Assembly (NCBI GenBank): GCA_014529385.2
Contig: CM043942.1
Span: 37,110,969-37,174,968 of the forward strand
Reading direction: 5' to 3'
Source: Adiantum capillus-veneris
Lineage: Eukaryota > Streptophyta > Polypodiopsida > Polypodiales > Pteridaceae
Length of the DNA: 64,000 bases
Part shown: positions 1 through 11,358 of the stretch, in pieces
Numbering within the stretch: position 1 is the stretch's first letter
Layout: each line of letters begins with the position of its first letter
The notes under the pieces: generated by a model
What the model was told of the DNA's origin: nothing
The model's database searches: none
What the model saw: the letters and a program-made list of their open reading frames with translations, nothing else
Translations under genes and position numbers: made by a program

Positions 1-480
1 CTTAGTACAGATAATCCTAGGATTGGAGTCTATTGTTGGGAAGATAGAAACATAAAAGATCTTCTGTGGACTTCACATGCCAAACCAGGACAACTAACGG
101 CCATGAAGATCATCTATATCTTCAAGATCAAAGATAAGGGATCAGCAGACCTACCAACCTACCTATTTAGGGATTGTTATAACAACAACTTTGTTATGAT
201 GACTCCTGAGGAGGTAGAACAAACCAAATACCAAGGGTATTCTATAAGGGATTGGATATTGGGACAAGGACTAGAAACAATTCCAAGAGATGAACATTGT
301 GAGAGATCATCTGAGAGTAATGTTAAGAAACCAAAAACCACCTCATCACGTAGAAAACCGGGTGACACTAAGGCTAGTCCAGGGCTACACAAATCACTAT
401 TTCCAACAGATTGGTTTGAAAGACTCGGAACATGACCAACTGCCAGGAGATCGGGAGTTGAACCAAACAAATGGGTCAGA
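1..480 (+). pseudogene. Element A pre-gag ORF, C-terminal fragment with KPG module
   Basis: Frame 1 is open from the first base to the stop after about residue 144, with an internal ATG at 103. It lies upstream of the gag domain of A and is not gag itself. A stretch with KPGQL, then K-I-I-Y-I-F-K, then Y-L-F-R-D-C-Y aligns by eye with KPGEL, K-K-L-Y-W-F-K and Y-V-I-V-V-D-K-Y in the ORF at 22159-23945. The function is unknown and I recognise no characterised domain. The C-terminal third is basic and Ser/Lys-rich (KKPKTTSSRRKPG). The ORF continues left of the window. Confidence 0.6.
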
Positions 481-1039
481 CCGGTTGATAATACAGTGGA
501 TCAAGCGATCCATACAACCACTTAGCAAGCTTTAAGCAAGTGCTAAGAGCAGAACATATATTTGATTTCTGTACTCAATTCGAGGGGTTTGGAATAACAT
601 TAGAAGGAAAAGCATTGACATGGTTCCAAAACATTCCACCAAGGTCAGTCATGGACTTGAACACATTAGCTTAAGGATTTGTAGCTGCTTGTTCCAAAAC
701 GGGGATCAAACATAATACGATAGCTCAAATCTACAGCTTTAAACAGAAACATGGTGAGTCTGTTAGGGATTGGTTAACTCGAATAAAACAATACATTGCC
801 AGATGCCCAGGGCTAGATATACCTGCAGAAGAACGACTCATATCATTGTTTCTAGAGGGACTGCTCAATAAGGAACTTCATGCTATACTCTATACTAAAA
901 AGCAATACAACCCTAGAAGAGTGTGTGTCAGATGCTATTGAATTAGGAGACAATTGTGATATTTTTAACGAAAAAGATGTCCCTAAGGATAACCAAAGTG
1001 AGAAAATAGCATCCCCTAAACCAGCACAAATGGGAACGG
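480..1039 (+). pseudogene. Element A gag (capsid-like) N-terminal half
   Basis: Conceptual translation around 560-900 gives a retrotransposon gag pattern: E-G-K-A-L-T-W-F-Q, then a segment ending S-V-R-D-W-L-T-R and E-R-L-I-S-L-F-L-E-G-L. This resembles the Retrotrans_gag family of plant gypsy elements, which forms the virus-like particle. A TAA interrupts it near 672 and a frameshift near 895 moves the reading to the frame beginning at 880. It is cut at 1039 by insertion of element B and resumes at 9587 with the zinc-knuckle part. Confidence 0.7.
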
Positions 1040-2699
1040 TGGTGCAGCCAAAGTTGGTTTGTGTAGGAACACGCTCTATGCCAAGCTATGGATACTAGCA
1101 GGTACATGACAAAGGGCCAAGGCCAATGTGGAGGACTTGGGTAGGAAAATGATAGTGAAAGTGTATGTCTAATGCGGTTCTTTTGGTCAAAAAGGCCCCA
1201 AAATGGTCTAATGGGGGTGACAAGTGAAGGTGCATGAGATGTTGATGTGGTGCTATAAAATATGGTCTTTGAGATGATCTATGAGTCCGTCCAAACGGCT
1301 CCTTAAACAGAGTCCGAGTGTGAAAATTATGATTGTCCAAAGATGGAATTCTTTGTAGATCCCCGACGAACAGGGCAGGTGCAGACAGGCGGACAAAATC
1401 GGGATCAGCGGATACACGTGAAGTGTTTGAGCTGTGGAGCATGCCGGTCTTTTTGGATTGTCAATCGAGGTCCGGATGTGCAAGTTATGGGCTGACTAAC
1501 ATTTGTCGGGAGGCAGTTTTGGCTTGGTTTGACCGTCTTGGTGGATATGCCATGTGGAGGTCTCTTATCCTCGCCAGAGTTCTAGAAAGTGGCATGCGAT
1601 ATGGAAAGTCAACCGGAGTTTATAGCTCGCTGATCAGAGTTGTGGACGTCGGGATACGTCCAAGCCAAGCTTGAGACGATCGAGGAAAAAACGTGGATCG
1701 GGTTTTTTTCCAGCATTAGGGGTCGCCGCGTTTGAGGATGCGAGATAGCTGGATATGGCTTTGCCGAGATGAAATTTGGTATGGTAGGATCGAATGGGTG
1801 GCCGACAAGCATGTGCGAGTAAAAAGCACCGATGCATGGGAAACGAGGACAAAAAAAGCCCTTTGGTTGTGAATTGAAAAAGAAAGGGAAAAGGTGGTTA
1901 GACTCAAGGAAGTTAAAAGCTAAGTCCAAAAAGAGAGGTTTAAGTAAGAAAGGAAAAAAGCCCAGGGCACAATAGCGCCGGGCGCCACTGTTGAGGGGGG
2001 TTTTTTCCTTTTGTTTTTTTCTTGGGCTTAAGAGGAAGAAAAAAGAGAAGAAGAGGTAGCGTTTTCGAGTGGGGTTTCTTTTTGGCTTAAGGAAGAAGGA
2101 AGAACTTCACGCACTCGGTGAATCACAGCCGTTCGAGAGGAAGGGGCTGCTTGGCGGGATTTTTTTTCTTTTGGAAAAGGAAGCCAAGAGAAGAGGTGCT
2201 TGGCGAAGGAAAAGGAAGCTCTGTGCGAAATTGTGTGCCCGTGAGAGTCAAAGCTAGGTTTTTCTTGTGAAAGCTCGCCATTACGATGGCGTTTGTCGAA
2301 GCATTGTAGAGGGTCTTTGGAATTGAAGCTGTGTCAACTCTTGCCCCGTTTTGGTGTCAATTTTTTCCCCTTCCCCCTTTCTTCTTTGCTCGTCTCCAGG
2401 GTGTGTGGTGCCGGTGTGTGTGAGAGTGTGCGCCCCCGGGCCCCCTGTGTGTGTGAGAGAGAAAGAGAGAGAGGTGTTGCCACAGATGTGGAAGAGCTGG
2501 AAGCGGGCAAGATTGGTGTGGTAGCTGTCTGAGGATTGTGCAAAGCATGTGTACGTTGGGCGAAGTGCACGCGAGGCCCTGCTAGTGTGAGTTGCTTATT
2601 TTGAAGGTGTTTTCGAGAGGACAGGGGTGCTGTGAATACCCTACGCTATATAGGGGCCATTGCGTGTGTGTCGGGTGTATTCCCCATTCCCCCTCTCCA
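1040..2699 (+). repeat. 5' LTR of element B
   Basis: It starts TGGTGCAGCC and ends CTCTCCA, and matches 7922-9586 over its whole length with scattered substitutions and small indels. It holds a pyrimidine/purine-rich stretch, a short GA run near 2455 and a TATA-like CTATATAG at 2646-2653. Another TATA candidate (TATAAAAT, 1254-1261) is mutated in the 3' copy. ORFs inside it differ between the two LTR copies and are not taken as genes. Confidence 0.88.
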
Positions 2700-2704
2700 T
2701 CTTC

Positions 2705-2722
2705 TGGTGCCCCCACTGAGGA
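2705..2722 (+). promoter_or_regulatory. Primer-binding site of element B
   Basis: TGGTGCCCCCACTGAGGA begins five bases after the 5' LTR. It would pair with a tRNA 3' end finishing in ...GGGGGCACCA. The same 18 bases stand at the matching place of element C on the minus strand (45673-45690), and a close variant is in G. It is not the usual initiator-methionine PBS (TGGTATCAGAG) found in element F. The primer tRNA is not identified here. Confidence 0.7.
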
Positions 2723-2777
2723 TCACACTGATTGCTCCCAGTTAAGTGAAGAGAAGCCGTTTTTGGTGTTGGTCGAC

Positions 2778-4205
2778 ATGGCGTCTCGAAGCTATGGGCC
2801 AATTTTTACAGGTGAAGAAAATCCTGAAGAGTGGGTTGCAGACTTTGAGTTGTATATGTTGTCATTGCGTATGCCGAACGAGGATAGCAAAATGCAGACA
2901 TTTCCTTTGGTGATGCGCTGGAAGGCAAAGGTATGGTACGAAGCTTTGGAAGGTGAGCCGAGGCATGCCTGGCCGGCTCTACGGGCACGTTTCCTACAAG
3001 ATTTCCGCAAAGAGGCGTCCCCAATTGAGATGGATGCCAAACTGAAGGCACGCCAACAGGATGTAAGTGAAGAGTTTAGTTTGTTTTTGGATTGTTTTGA
3101 AGTGTGTTGGGCAGAGTTAGCGGGTGCCATGCAATTGGCCAATGGTGACTACTTCAAGCTCGATAAATTCATGGCATGTCTGCATCCTAAAGTGAGGGAG
3201 AAAGTGGATTTTGAGAGCCCAGAAAACTATAATGGTGTGGTGGCCATTGCAAAGGCAAAAAGCAGGAAAATAAAAAAGAAGATTGAACAGGGTGTGTCGG
3301 TCTATGAAGCAGTGGTCCAACCTCAGCGTCTAATAGATGTTGTTCATGATGAGAACCATGCAAACCGAGGTGTAGCCATTGTGCCACAAAATTGGGTGCA
3401 AACCGTGCAAGATTTGTCTGAGAAAATGTAGGAATTGCGGCTAAGCGTGATGGATAGAGATCAACCAAGAGGAGCAAGGGGGATGGCAAGGCCACTTCCT
3501 GGCCGATGTTACAATTGCGGTGAAGAAGGACACTATGCACCGGATTTCCCTCATCCGCTAAGAGAAAGAGGCAGTATTTATCCACTGTTTGGCAGAGATA
3601 GAGGCCAAGCACAACTCAATGGCCTGAGGGAGCAGGTAGTCAAGAATCAGGTGCAGCCAACTCCTCAGGATGGTGGTGAAGTCCCTAGGGTAAATATCAT
3701 CGGAGTGGATAAGCAGGATATTGAAGTTTTGGCCAACAAAAGAGCAAGGATGGAAAGGGAGATAGAAACCGAGAGGGAGACGAGGGCCCATAAAGGTAAA
3801 GAGAAAGTGTACAAAAGCAAGGAGCAGCCGAAAACTAGCAAGAAGAGGAGACGTCGCAAAATCAAGCAAGCAGACTTTCAACTAGGGCGCGGCTACCCCG
3901 AATATGACTTGGTAAGCGATGTTCAAAATCAAAAGGATAACATAACCTTTGGTCAGTTGTTGGCTTTAAATCTCAAGCTACGAAGAAAGTGGTCTACAAG
4001 TGTCAGCACGAGGTTGCCAAAGGCTAAGGGGAATGTGCATGCAATACAAAACATGGCATTGAGAGTGGGTAGCCCGACGGATGTCCTTCCTCCAGTGGAT
4101 GCGGTCATTGAAAAGAGGATGCAAGTTCAGACCTATATAGACGGTGGAGCACAGGTTTGCGTTATGATGGAGGCTGCTATGAAGAAAACAGGGGTCAAGC
4201 AGTAG
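2778..4205 (+). pseudogene. Element B gag and zinc knuckle, with in-frame amber stop
   Basis: The ATG at 2778 follows the PBS closely and opens a gag-like protein: F-T-G-E-E-N-P-E-E-W near the start, W-Y-E-A-L and W-P-A-L-R-A-R-F-L-Q-D-F further on. A TAG at 3429-3431 interrupts the frame, which then continues in phase to 4205. At about 3508 the zinc knuckle reads C-Y-N-C-G-E-E-G-H followed by Phe where the fourth ligand Cys should be. The segment after it is Lys/Arg/Glu-rich and leads to the protease. The stop looks like a CAG-to-TAG decay rather than a recoding signal. Confidence 0.75.
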
Positions 4206-4816
4206 CTAAATCAAATGTACGCATGAGGATGGCTAACCATACCAAAGCGAGGTGTTTGGGCATGGCTCAAGATGTAAGAGTGAAAGTGATGAGCATTGAG
4301 TGCCTAATCGATTTCTTTGTGATGAAAGCATGTGATAATGCTTATCCAATCATCTTGGGTAGACCGTGGCTACTTGCAATAGGGGCTAAGCAAGATTGGG
4401 GAAGTAGGGTGTTTACTGTGCTTGACAAGGAGAGAGGGAGACAGGTGGTGCTTGATTTGAAGACCAAAGAGAGCCGTTTTCACCCTGTGGTGGAGAAAGA
4501 TGAAGGTGATACAACAAGCTATGAATACGAGACCAAGACGGCCTATGATGAGGGCTACACAGATACTGAGGAAGAGGAAAGCGAGGATGATATGCTAAAG
4601 ATAGATGCCGACTTGTTTGGGGTCACTATTGAAGGCTCCCATGTAAAAGGGGAGGTGCAACCACAGGTTGGTGGCATAGGTGTGGAGGAGGTAACTGCTA
4701 TGCTAAGCGAAGATTTGACCAAGCAAGAGAGAGAAGGCTATGTCAATCTATGTGCCTCTTTTCCAAATTTATTTGCGACGAAGTACGAGGAGCAAAGGGT
4801 GCAGAGCACAAGATAG
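4100..4816 (+). pseudogene. Element B aspartic protease and acidic linker
   Basis: The catalytic region reads Y-I-D-G-G-A-Q-V-C-V-M at about 4136-4168 (frame ending 4205). A frameshift near 4190 then moves the reading to the frame 4157-4816, which holds the flap-side part and the conserved P-I-I-L-G-R-P-W-L. A strongly acidic stretch (E-E-E-E-S-E-D-D) separates protease from RT. Retroviral-type proteases normally have D-T/S-G at the active site. Here it is D-G-G, as in elements C and G. Confidence 0.72.
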
Positions 4817-5723
4817 TTCTTAAACAAGGGTGCAAACCAAAGGCGCAGAAGCTAAGGAGGTTAGGGGAGATTCAGAAGGAGGCTCTTTGGCAGGAGATTA
4901 ACCAATTGTTAGATGCAGGTATCATATACCTCGTGAAGTCGGAGTGGGTTTCTCCAGTGGCTATCACCCCTAAGAAGAATGGAAAATGGCGGGTGTGCGT
5001 TGATTACAAGCCATTGAATGCGGAGACCAAGAGAAACCACTACCCGCTACCATTCCAAGATGAAATCTTAAATCAGGTGGCAGGTCATGAGAGGTACTCT
5101 ATTATGGATGGATTTTCAGGGTACTTTCAGATAGGGATTGCTCTTGAAGACCAGCTGAAGACGACATTTATCTCTCCATGGGGATGCTTTGCCTATCTCG
5201 CAGGATGCCATTTGGTTTAGTGAATGCTTACACCACCTTCCAAGACCGGATGAATAGGGTGTTTGGTCCCTACTTGGGCAGGTTCATTAGAGTTTTCTTG
5301 GATGACATTGGATGTTATAGCTCAAGGGTGGATCATTTGTCAAAGCTGCAGCTATGTTTTCAAAGGCTGGACGAAAAAGGAGGTCAGTTAAACCCTAGGA
5401 AGTGCAAGTTAGCACAACCTCAAGCGCAGTTGCTAGGCCATGTGTTGTTTCAAAATGGAATTAAGGCAGATTCGGAAAAGGTCAAGGCGCTAGTCTTGAT
5501 GGAGCCTCCCTCTAGTGCGCAAGGCTTGGCCTCCTTTGTACATAAGCTAAAGTACTTGTCGCGTTTTTTTTGGATGCTGTCACAGTATGTGTATCCTCTC
5601 CAAAAGAGGGCTCAGCAGGTGCATGGCTTTGAATGGGATGAAGATTCTCAAGAAGCTTTTGACAAGGTGAAAGAAATTTTGTGTCAGCTACCAGTTGTGT
5701 GCCCTCCAAGCCAAAGAGGATGA
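4750..5723 (+). pseudogene. Element B reverse transcriptase, frameshifted
   Basis: Frame 4750-5220 carries W-V-S-P-V, P-K-K-N-G-K-W-R-V-C-V-D-Y and G-F-S-G-Y-F-Q-I. Frame 5178-5723 carries M-P-F-G-L-V-N-A and the catalytic F-L-D-D, followed by the thumb region and the L-S-R-F-F connection segment. The two are separated by a frameshift near 5200 (expected ...CFAYR-MPFGL). This is the RNA-dependent DNA polymerase of the element. The polymerase Asp residues are present but the reading frame is broken. Confidence 0.8.
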
Positions 5724-5959
5724 TTTCTATGTGTCAATGACGGTAGGTACCGTGGCTATTGGGGAGGTGTTACTGCAGAAGGTAGGAAGGAGCTATAAAC
5801 CTATCTACTTTGAAAGCAGGGTAATAAGTCCTGGAGAGGTGACTTACACTGAAGCGGAGCAGTGGGTCATGGCATTGGTTTTTGCTTGTAGGAAGTTCAA
5901 AGTGCACCTCATTGTGCGTAAGTTTTATGTGTTGACATTTTGTCAGCAAGGCCGTAGAT
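5724..5959 (+). pseudogene. Element B native RNase H, first catalytic Asp missing
   Basis: The segment F-Y-V-S-M-T-V-G, then P-I-Y-F-E-S-R and Y-T-E-A-E, is the RNase H that normally follows gypsy RT. The usual T-D-A-S at the first strand is V-S-M-T here, so the first catalytic Asp is absent. Elements C, D and G lack it too. The domain ends near 5940 with a frameshift before the second RNase H. Confidence 0.65.
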
Positions 5960-6538
5960 TTGCCAATTTATCCAAGAGTGGTGTGGGACAAAGCCAAAGA
6001 GGAGCCCGACCTGATGGGAGCTTTTACCATGTGGTTTGATGGTGCATATAGGAGGGTGATAAAGAAAGCTAAAGGAGGTGTAGTGATACACGATCGACAC
6101 GGCAAGGTAATCTTCTCAAAAGCCTATGAATTGGAGGATGTCCATACCAACAATGAAGCAGAATATCTCACCCTCCATCTAGGTTTGCAACAATGCATCG
6201 AGTTAGGCATTTCTAGGTTGGTGGCCAAAGGTGATGCGTTATTGGTCATCAAGCAACTATTAGGCCAATGGCAGGTAAAATGAGATTCCTTAAAGCATTG
6301 GTTCTTTGCCATCAAGAAGTTGTTGAAGTTCTTTAGAGAGATCCAGTTCAAGCATGTGAAGAGAGAGCACAACCAAGAGGCAGACCAGATAACAAGCAGT
6401 AAGGTGCAGGTACATGTCGCAGGTATATACGTGGCCCTGGCCACATACACAGGTAGGGAGTCATTGAAGGAGGTGGAAGATTTCTTGGGTACAGGGCAAT
6501 GTCCTCAAGGTTTGCTAAATTGCAAAGGAGGAGGATAG
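5960..6538 (+). pseudogene. Element B second (archaeal-type) RNase H
   Basis: One frame, broken only by TGA at 6281-6283. It carries F-D-G-A-Y near 6040, N-N-E-A-E-Y near 6150, G-D-A-L-L-V near 6230 and H-N-Q-E-A-D near 6370. These supply the D-E-D-D residues expected of an active RNase H1-type fold. This extra domain between the native RNase H and integrase is known from Tat-lineage plant LTR elements. It probably does the RNA removal in reverse transcription, since the native domain lacks a catalytic Asp. Confidence 0.75.
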
Positions 6539-7770
6539 TTCAGAAAGCTCGCAAATTTACACTAGTAGGTGAAGACCTAATGACTTACGGCAGAGACGGG
6601 GTGCTGAGAAGAGTGCTCTATAAAGAAGAGATTAACTTGGTACAAGAGCAATGCCATGAGGAGAGCGGACACCAAGGGAAAGGTCAAGTACTATTTCGAG
6701 TGTTGAGAGTGGGCTTTTGATGGCCTTCAGTAGTGAAGGATGTGCACTATTGGTGCAAGACCTGCCATGAATGCCAGACTATAGGAGAGAGGCATTTGGT
6801 AGCTGAGTCACAGGGAGACATTATTGCTCAGAATGCTTTTGAGAAGTGGGGTTTGGATGCCATCGGTCCACTCCCTAAGTCTACAAGTGGCAAGAAATAT
6901 GTTGTGGTAGCCATCGACTACCTCACCAGGTGGGTCGAGGCCAAAGCTGTGAAGGAGGTAAATGCACAGGTTGTGGCCCACTTTGTTTTTGATAACATTT
7001 GTTGCCATTTTGGAGTGCCGTGGGTACTCATCTTTGATAGAGAGCAAGGATTCAAAAGCAAGCTTATGCAGGCATTGGTGGAAAAACTAAAGATTCAACA
7101 TCGATTCTCCTCGCCTTATCATCCCCAATGCAATGGTCTGGTGGAGAGTGCCAATGGACAAATCATCAAGATGCTGATGAAGTATGTATATAAGTAGGAG
7201 ATAGAATGGGAGATCAATTTAGAGAAGTGTCTATGGGCCTACAGGACGTCCTACAAAGTGGCGACCAACTTTACTCCATTTGAGTAGGTTTATGGTAAGG
7301 AGGAAGTGTTGCCAATGCATGCACAACTAGGTGCTTTGAAAGGTATGTAGCGCATCAATGCCGCTCCACAAGCTGTCTTACAAGATAGGATTGTCGGCCT
7401 TGAGGCATTGCAGATGGATAGAGAGGCAGCAGCAGACTACTATGTGAAGCAGCGGGAAAGGAGAATGGCCAAAGTCAATCAGAATCTTCCAGAAAGAAAG
7501 ATAGAAGAAGGGGACCTAGTAATGAAGTATGAGAGCTACTTGGACTTCACCTTCCAAAAGAAGTTCAAAAAGAAATGGACGGGTCCGTACAAAGTACAAA
7601 AGGCCTTTTTAAATGGGACCTATCAGCTGCTGAGAGCCAATAGTAAGCTTCTCAGGCACAGGGTAAATGGTGTACGGCTCAAGATGTACTTTGATAGGGG
7701 AGTGGTGCCCAATGTAAGTCAGATTGTGACTAGGGGGTTGGGCAACCCACCTGAAAAGGCTCAAGAGTAA
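6499..7770 (+). pseudogene. Element B integrase, one frame with four stops
   Basis: Frame 6499-7770 holds the zinc module (C-H-E-E-S-G-H ... C-K-T-C-H-E-C), the DDE core and the C-terminal region. The first Asp is in W-G-L-D-A-I-G, the second in L-I-F-D-R-E, and the Glu in N-G-L-V-E-S. Stops lie at 6718-6720, 7195-7197, about 7285 and about 7348. The C-terminus resembles the DNA-binding tails of C and D (G-P-Y-K-V ... G-T-Y-Q-L). There is no chromodomain. Confidence 0.8.
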
Positions 7771-7921
7771 CATACATATAGTTTTGTAGATATTATACAT
7801 ATTCTACATATGGTGGTGTGTTTTCCAGCGTGCTTGGGTGTTTGCAAAGTGTTACGAGTTTCAAGTTCAATAAGGCTACTTTTGGTTGAATATGAATGTT
7901 CAACAAGGGTGTGGGCAATGA
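7771..7921 (+). other. Element B 3' untranslated region
   Basis: 150 bases between the end of the integrase frame and the 3' LTR. The sequence just before the LTR (AAGGGTGTGGGCAATGA) is purine-rich and may be a weakened polypurine tract. No other signal is seen. Confidence 0.4.
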
Positions 7922-9586
7922 TGGTGCAGCCAAAGTTGGTATGTGCAGGAATACGCTCTATGCCAAGCTATGGGTACTAGCAAGTACATGACAAAGGGCC
8001 AAGGCCAATGTAGAGGACCTAGGTAGGAAAATGATAGTGAAAGTGTATGTCTAATGCGGTTTTTTTGGTCAAAAAGGCCCCAAAATGGTCTAATGAGGGT
8101 GATAGGTGAAGGTGCATGAGATGCTGATTTGTTGCTCTAAAATATGGTCTTTGAGATGCTCTATGAGTCCGTCCAGAAGGCTCCTCAAACGAAGTCCGGG
8201 TGTGAAAGTTATGATTCTCCGAAGATGGAATGCTTTGCGAATCCCCGACGAACAGGGCAGGTACAGACAGGCGGACAGAATCGGGATCAACGGATACACA
8301 TGAAGTGTTTGAGTTGTGGAGCATGCCAGTCTTTTCGGATTGTCAATCGAGGTCTGGATGTGCAAGTTATGGGCTGATGAACATTTGTTGGGGGGCAGTT
8401 TTGGCATGGTTTGACCGTCTTGGTGGATGTGCCATGTGGAGGTCTCTTATCCTCGCCAGAGTTCTAGAAAGTGGCATGCGATATGGAAAGTCAACCGGAG
8501 TTTATGGCTCGCTGATCAGAGTTGTGGACGTCAGGATACGTCCAAGCCAAGCTTACGGACGATCGAGGAAAAAAAGGTGGATCAGATTTTTTTCCAGTAT
8601 TAGGGGTCACCATTCGAGGATACGAGATAGCTGGATATGGCTTCGCCGAGATGAAATTTGGTATGGCAGGACCGAATGGGTGGCCGACAAGCATGTGCAA
8701 GTAAAAAGCACCGATACATGGGAAACGAGGACAAAAAAGCCCTTTGGTTGTGAATTGAAAAAGAAAGGGAAAAGGTGGCTGGACTCAAGGAAGTTAAAAG
8801 CTAAGTCCAAAAAGACAGGTTTAAGTAAGAAAGGAAAAAAGCCCAAGGCACAATAGCGCCGGGCGCCACTGCTGAGGGGGGTTTTTTTCCTTTTGTTTTT
8901 TCTTGGGCTTAAGAGGAAGAAAATAGAGAAGAGGAGGCAGCGTTTTCGAGTGGGGTTTCTTTTTGGCTTAAGGAAGAAGGAAGAACTTCACGCACTCGGT
9001 GAATCGAAGCCGCACGAGAGGAAGGGGCTGCTTGGCGGGAGTTTTTTTTTTGGAAAAGAAAGCCAAGAGAAGTGACAGAGGAGGTGCTTGGTGAAGGAAA
9101 AGGAAGCTTTGTGCAAAATTGTGTGCCCGTGAGTGTCAAAGCTAGGTTTTTCTTGTGGAAGCTCGCTATGACGATGGTGTTTGTCGAAGCATTGTGAGGG
9201 TCTTTTGAATTGAAGCTGTGTCAATTCTTGTCCCGTTTTGGTGTCAATTTTTTCCCCTTCCCCCTTTCTTCTTTGCTCGTCTCCAATGTGGGTGGTGCCG
9301 GCGTGTGTGAGCGTGTGCGCCCCCCTGTCCCCTTGTGTGTGAGAGAGAGAAAGAGAGAGAGGTGTTGAGATGTGGAAGAGCTGGAAGCGGGCAAGATCGG
9401 TGTGGTAGTAGCTGTTTGAGGATTGTGCAAAGCATGTGTGCGTTGGGCGAAGTGCAAGTGAGGCCCTTCTAGTGTGAGTTGCTTATTTTGAAGGTGTTTT
9501 CGAGAGGACAGGGGTGCTGTGAATACCCTAAGCTATATAGGGGCCATTGCGTGTATGTCGGGTGTGTTCCCCATTTTCCCTCTCCA
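7922..9586 (+). repeat. 3' LTR of element B
   Basis: Direct copy of 1040-2699, starting TGGTGCAGCC and ending TCTCCA, followed by the target duplication ACGG at 9587-9590. It differs from the 5' LTR by scattered substitutions and small indels, so B is not a recent insertion. A 208-codon open frame at 8230-8856 exists only in this copy and is judged spurious. Confidence 0.88.
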
Positions 9587-10939
9587 ACGGCTACTGCAGC
9601 ACCACTTTCAGCCATAGAAGATATGCTCAAAAGGATGAACGACATAATGAACAACATGCAAAAAGCACCTATGAGGGGTTTAGGACAAGGATACCTCAAT
9701 AGGGACAACCAATGAGGCCACAAAAATGGTGTGCAATTGAGGGTAAATGGACCAACCATGAGACCCACGAGTGCTACTTCAGACCAAAGTATGATGGGAA
9801 TGTTCAGTACGTGCCCATTAGGCCACAAGGACAACCCATGTATAGATATTAGACTACCAATGGAGATGGAAAGACCTCAACCTGTGTTGGGTCAACAACC
9901 TTCATACCCAGGACATAATGCAGTGCCTATAAAGTACATGCACTCTGAAGGAGTCATAGATAAACAAGCATTAGTGCCTGTTGCACCCTATGAGGAGCCT
10001 AGTCCATCTACAGTAATGGTAGAAGGAGATTGGTATAATTCACATCCACCACCAATGGAAGAAACCGTGACTTATGCTCCACTAGAGCTCACACCAATGT
10101 ATTACATAGCTAATCAAGGTGTCAAACCTCCTATGGTGAGACCCATGATTAAGCCAAGAACGGAAAACTGTCACAACTGTGGTGCTGATGATCACTGGAA
10201 AAATGAATGTCCAGAGCCTGACAAAAACCTCAAGCTAGTTGAAGCCTATTGCATACAATGTTGCAAAAAGGGAGGACACTTTTCGAAAGATTGTCCTAAA
10301 AATCCTTTAAACAAGGGTAAAACGGTAGTAAACGTAGTCCAAGTGATACCTAGTAGCCCTTCAGAGAGTGAACCGGTTGTTCCAATCAAGGTAATTACTA
10401 GAGCCCAGGCAAAGAAAAAGAAACACAACTCCTCTAATGATTTGGAAAATAAAAAAGTTTCCTCTCAAAGAATCAAAAGAAGCAGAAGCAAAAGATATAA
10501 GATGAGAAAACCAAAACAACGAGTTGAAATCGAGAAGAAAGCAAAAAAGCTATTCCACGAAAAGTTGAATGAAGTTGGAAGTGAAATCAAGGAAACAACC
10601 ATGAAATCTGGAGGATCCATTCTGGTTGATAAAATTTTTGAGCCTATTAATGCAGCCTTGGAAGCCTACCAAGCAGAACTTAAAGCAGGCCAAAACATGG
10701 AAAACAAATGGAAAAACTATCCTTCTCCAGACATGGAAGCAGCTAAGCTAGAAGCTTATCAAAATTTGGTAAGAATCATGCAAGAAATGCTAGAAAAACA
10801 AAAACCCAAGCTTGAAAGTATCGCAAAACCTGAAGATCTTGTGGTAAGAGACACTGAAGAAAAATCCTACATGGTGGCAGAACCCCACCTTGAAACAAAA
10901 GAACCAGAACTTATAATGGGGACAGCGAAGATGCCTTAG
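9587..10939 (+). pseudogene. Element A gag C-terminal half with two zinc knuckles
   Basis: The gag of A resumes directly after the duplicated ACGG. The open frame runs from about 9731 to the stop at 10937-10939. It has a CX2CX4HX4C knuckle (C-H-N-C-G-A-D-D-H-W-K-N-E-C, about 10169) and a second with one extra spacer residue (C-I-Q-C-C-K-K-G-G-H-F-S-K-D-C, about 10250). A Lys/Arg-rich nuclear-signal-like stretch and a Glu/Lys-rich, probably helical region follow. Nucleocapsid-type knuckles bind the element RNA. Confidence 0.75.
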
Positions 10940-11358
10940 AAGGAATTCCATTCGTAGAGGAAGACTGGCCAGGACACTTATGGAAAAAAGTTCGAGAGAT
11001 CAATGACGGGAACCTAACTGTAAAGTCGGCTCCTATAGAGGAAGTCTGGTTGGATAACCTACCTACTGATATGAACATGGATGTACAATCCTTGTACGGG
11101 GATTGCGAATCTGAAGCTTCAGGAATATTGAAACCATTAACCTTGAAAACTTTACCTTCTTACTTGGGAGATAACGAAGATGAATCCATAGTGTGTAAGA
11201 CCACTCAAGTAAAAAGAGTTGAACATATCCTAGAAGTAGACAACATTCATTCAATCATGTCTAAACTCATCCAATGCATTCTTACCTTGGGAAAACTGTT
11301 AAAACTCAGACCATACTTATGGAATGATCTACAGAAAACCCTCGAGAAGTGGGGATAA
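10940..11358 (+). pseudogene. Element A gag-protease linker
   Basis: The frame +1 relative to the gag ORF is open from 10940 to 11358. It gives an acidic linker with E-E-D-W-P-G-H and later L-P-S-Y-L-G-D-N-E-D-E. There is no catalytic motif. It joins gag to the protease frame that begins at 11349, so a frameshift lies on either side. Confidence 0.55.

Larger units (their letters stand above)
1040..9586 (+). mobile_element. Element B: complete Tat-like Ty3/gypsy retrotransposon nested in A
   Basis: Two 1.66-kb direct repeats (1040-2699 and 7922-9586) with TG...CA ends flank a gag-pol region. ACGG occurs immediately outside both ends (1036-1039 and 9587-9590), a 4-base target duplication. Internal order is PBS, gag, zinc knuckle, protease, RT, degenerate RNase H, second RNase H, integrase, 3' LTR. 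The second RNase H just before integrase places it near the Tat lineage. Several in-frame stops and at least three frameshifts make it defective. Confidence 0.88.

Noticed and set aside
3429-3431. Amber stop between gag and zinc knuckle of element B as programmed readthrough
   Set aside because: The following codons (GAATTG) do not match known readthrough contexts, and the element has several other decay stops.
8230-8856. 208-codon ORF in the 3' LTR of element B
   Set aside because: The matching part of the 5' LTR (1333-1960) is frameshifted and stopped, the composition is atypical of protein, and no motif was recognised.
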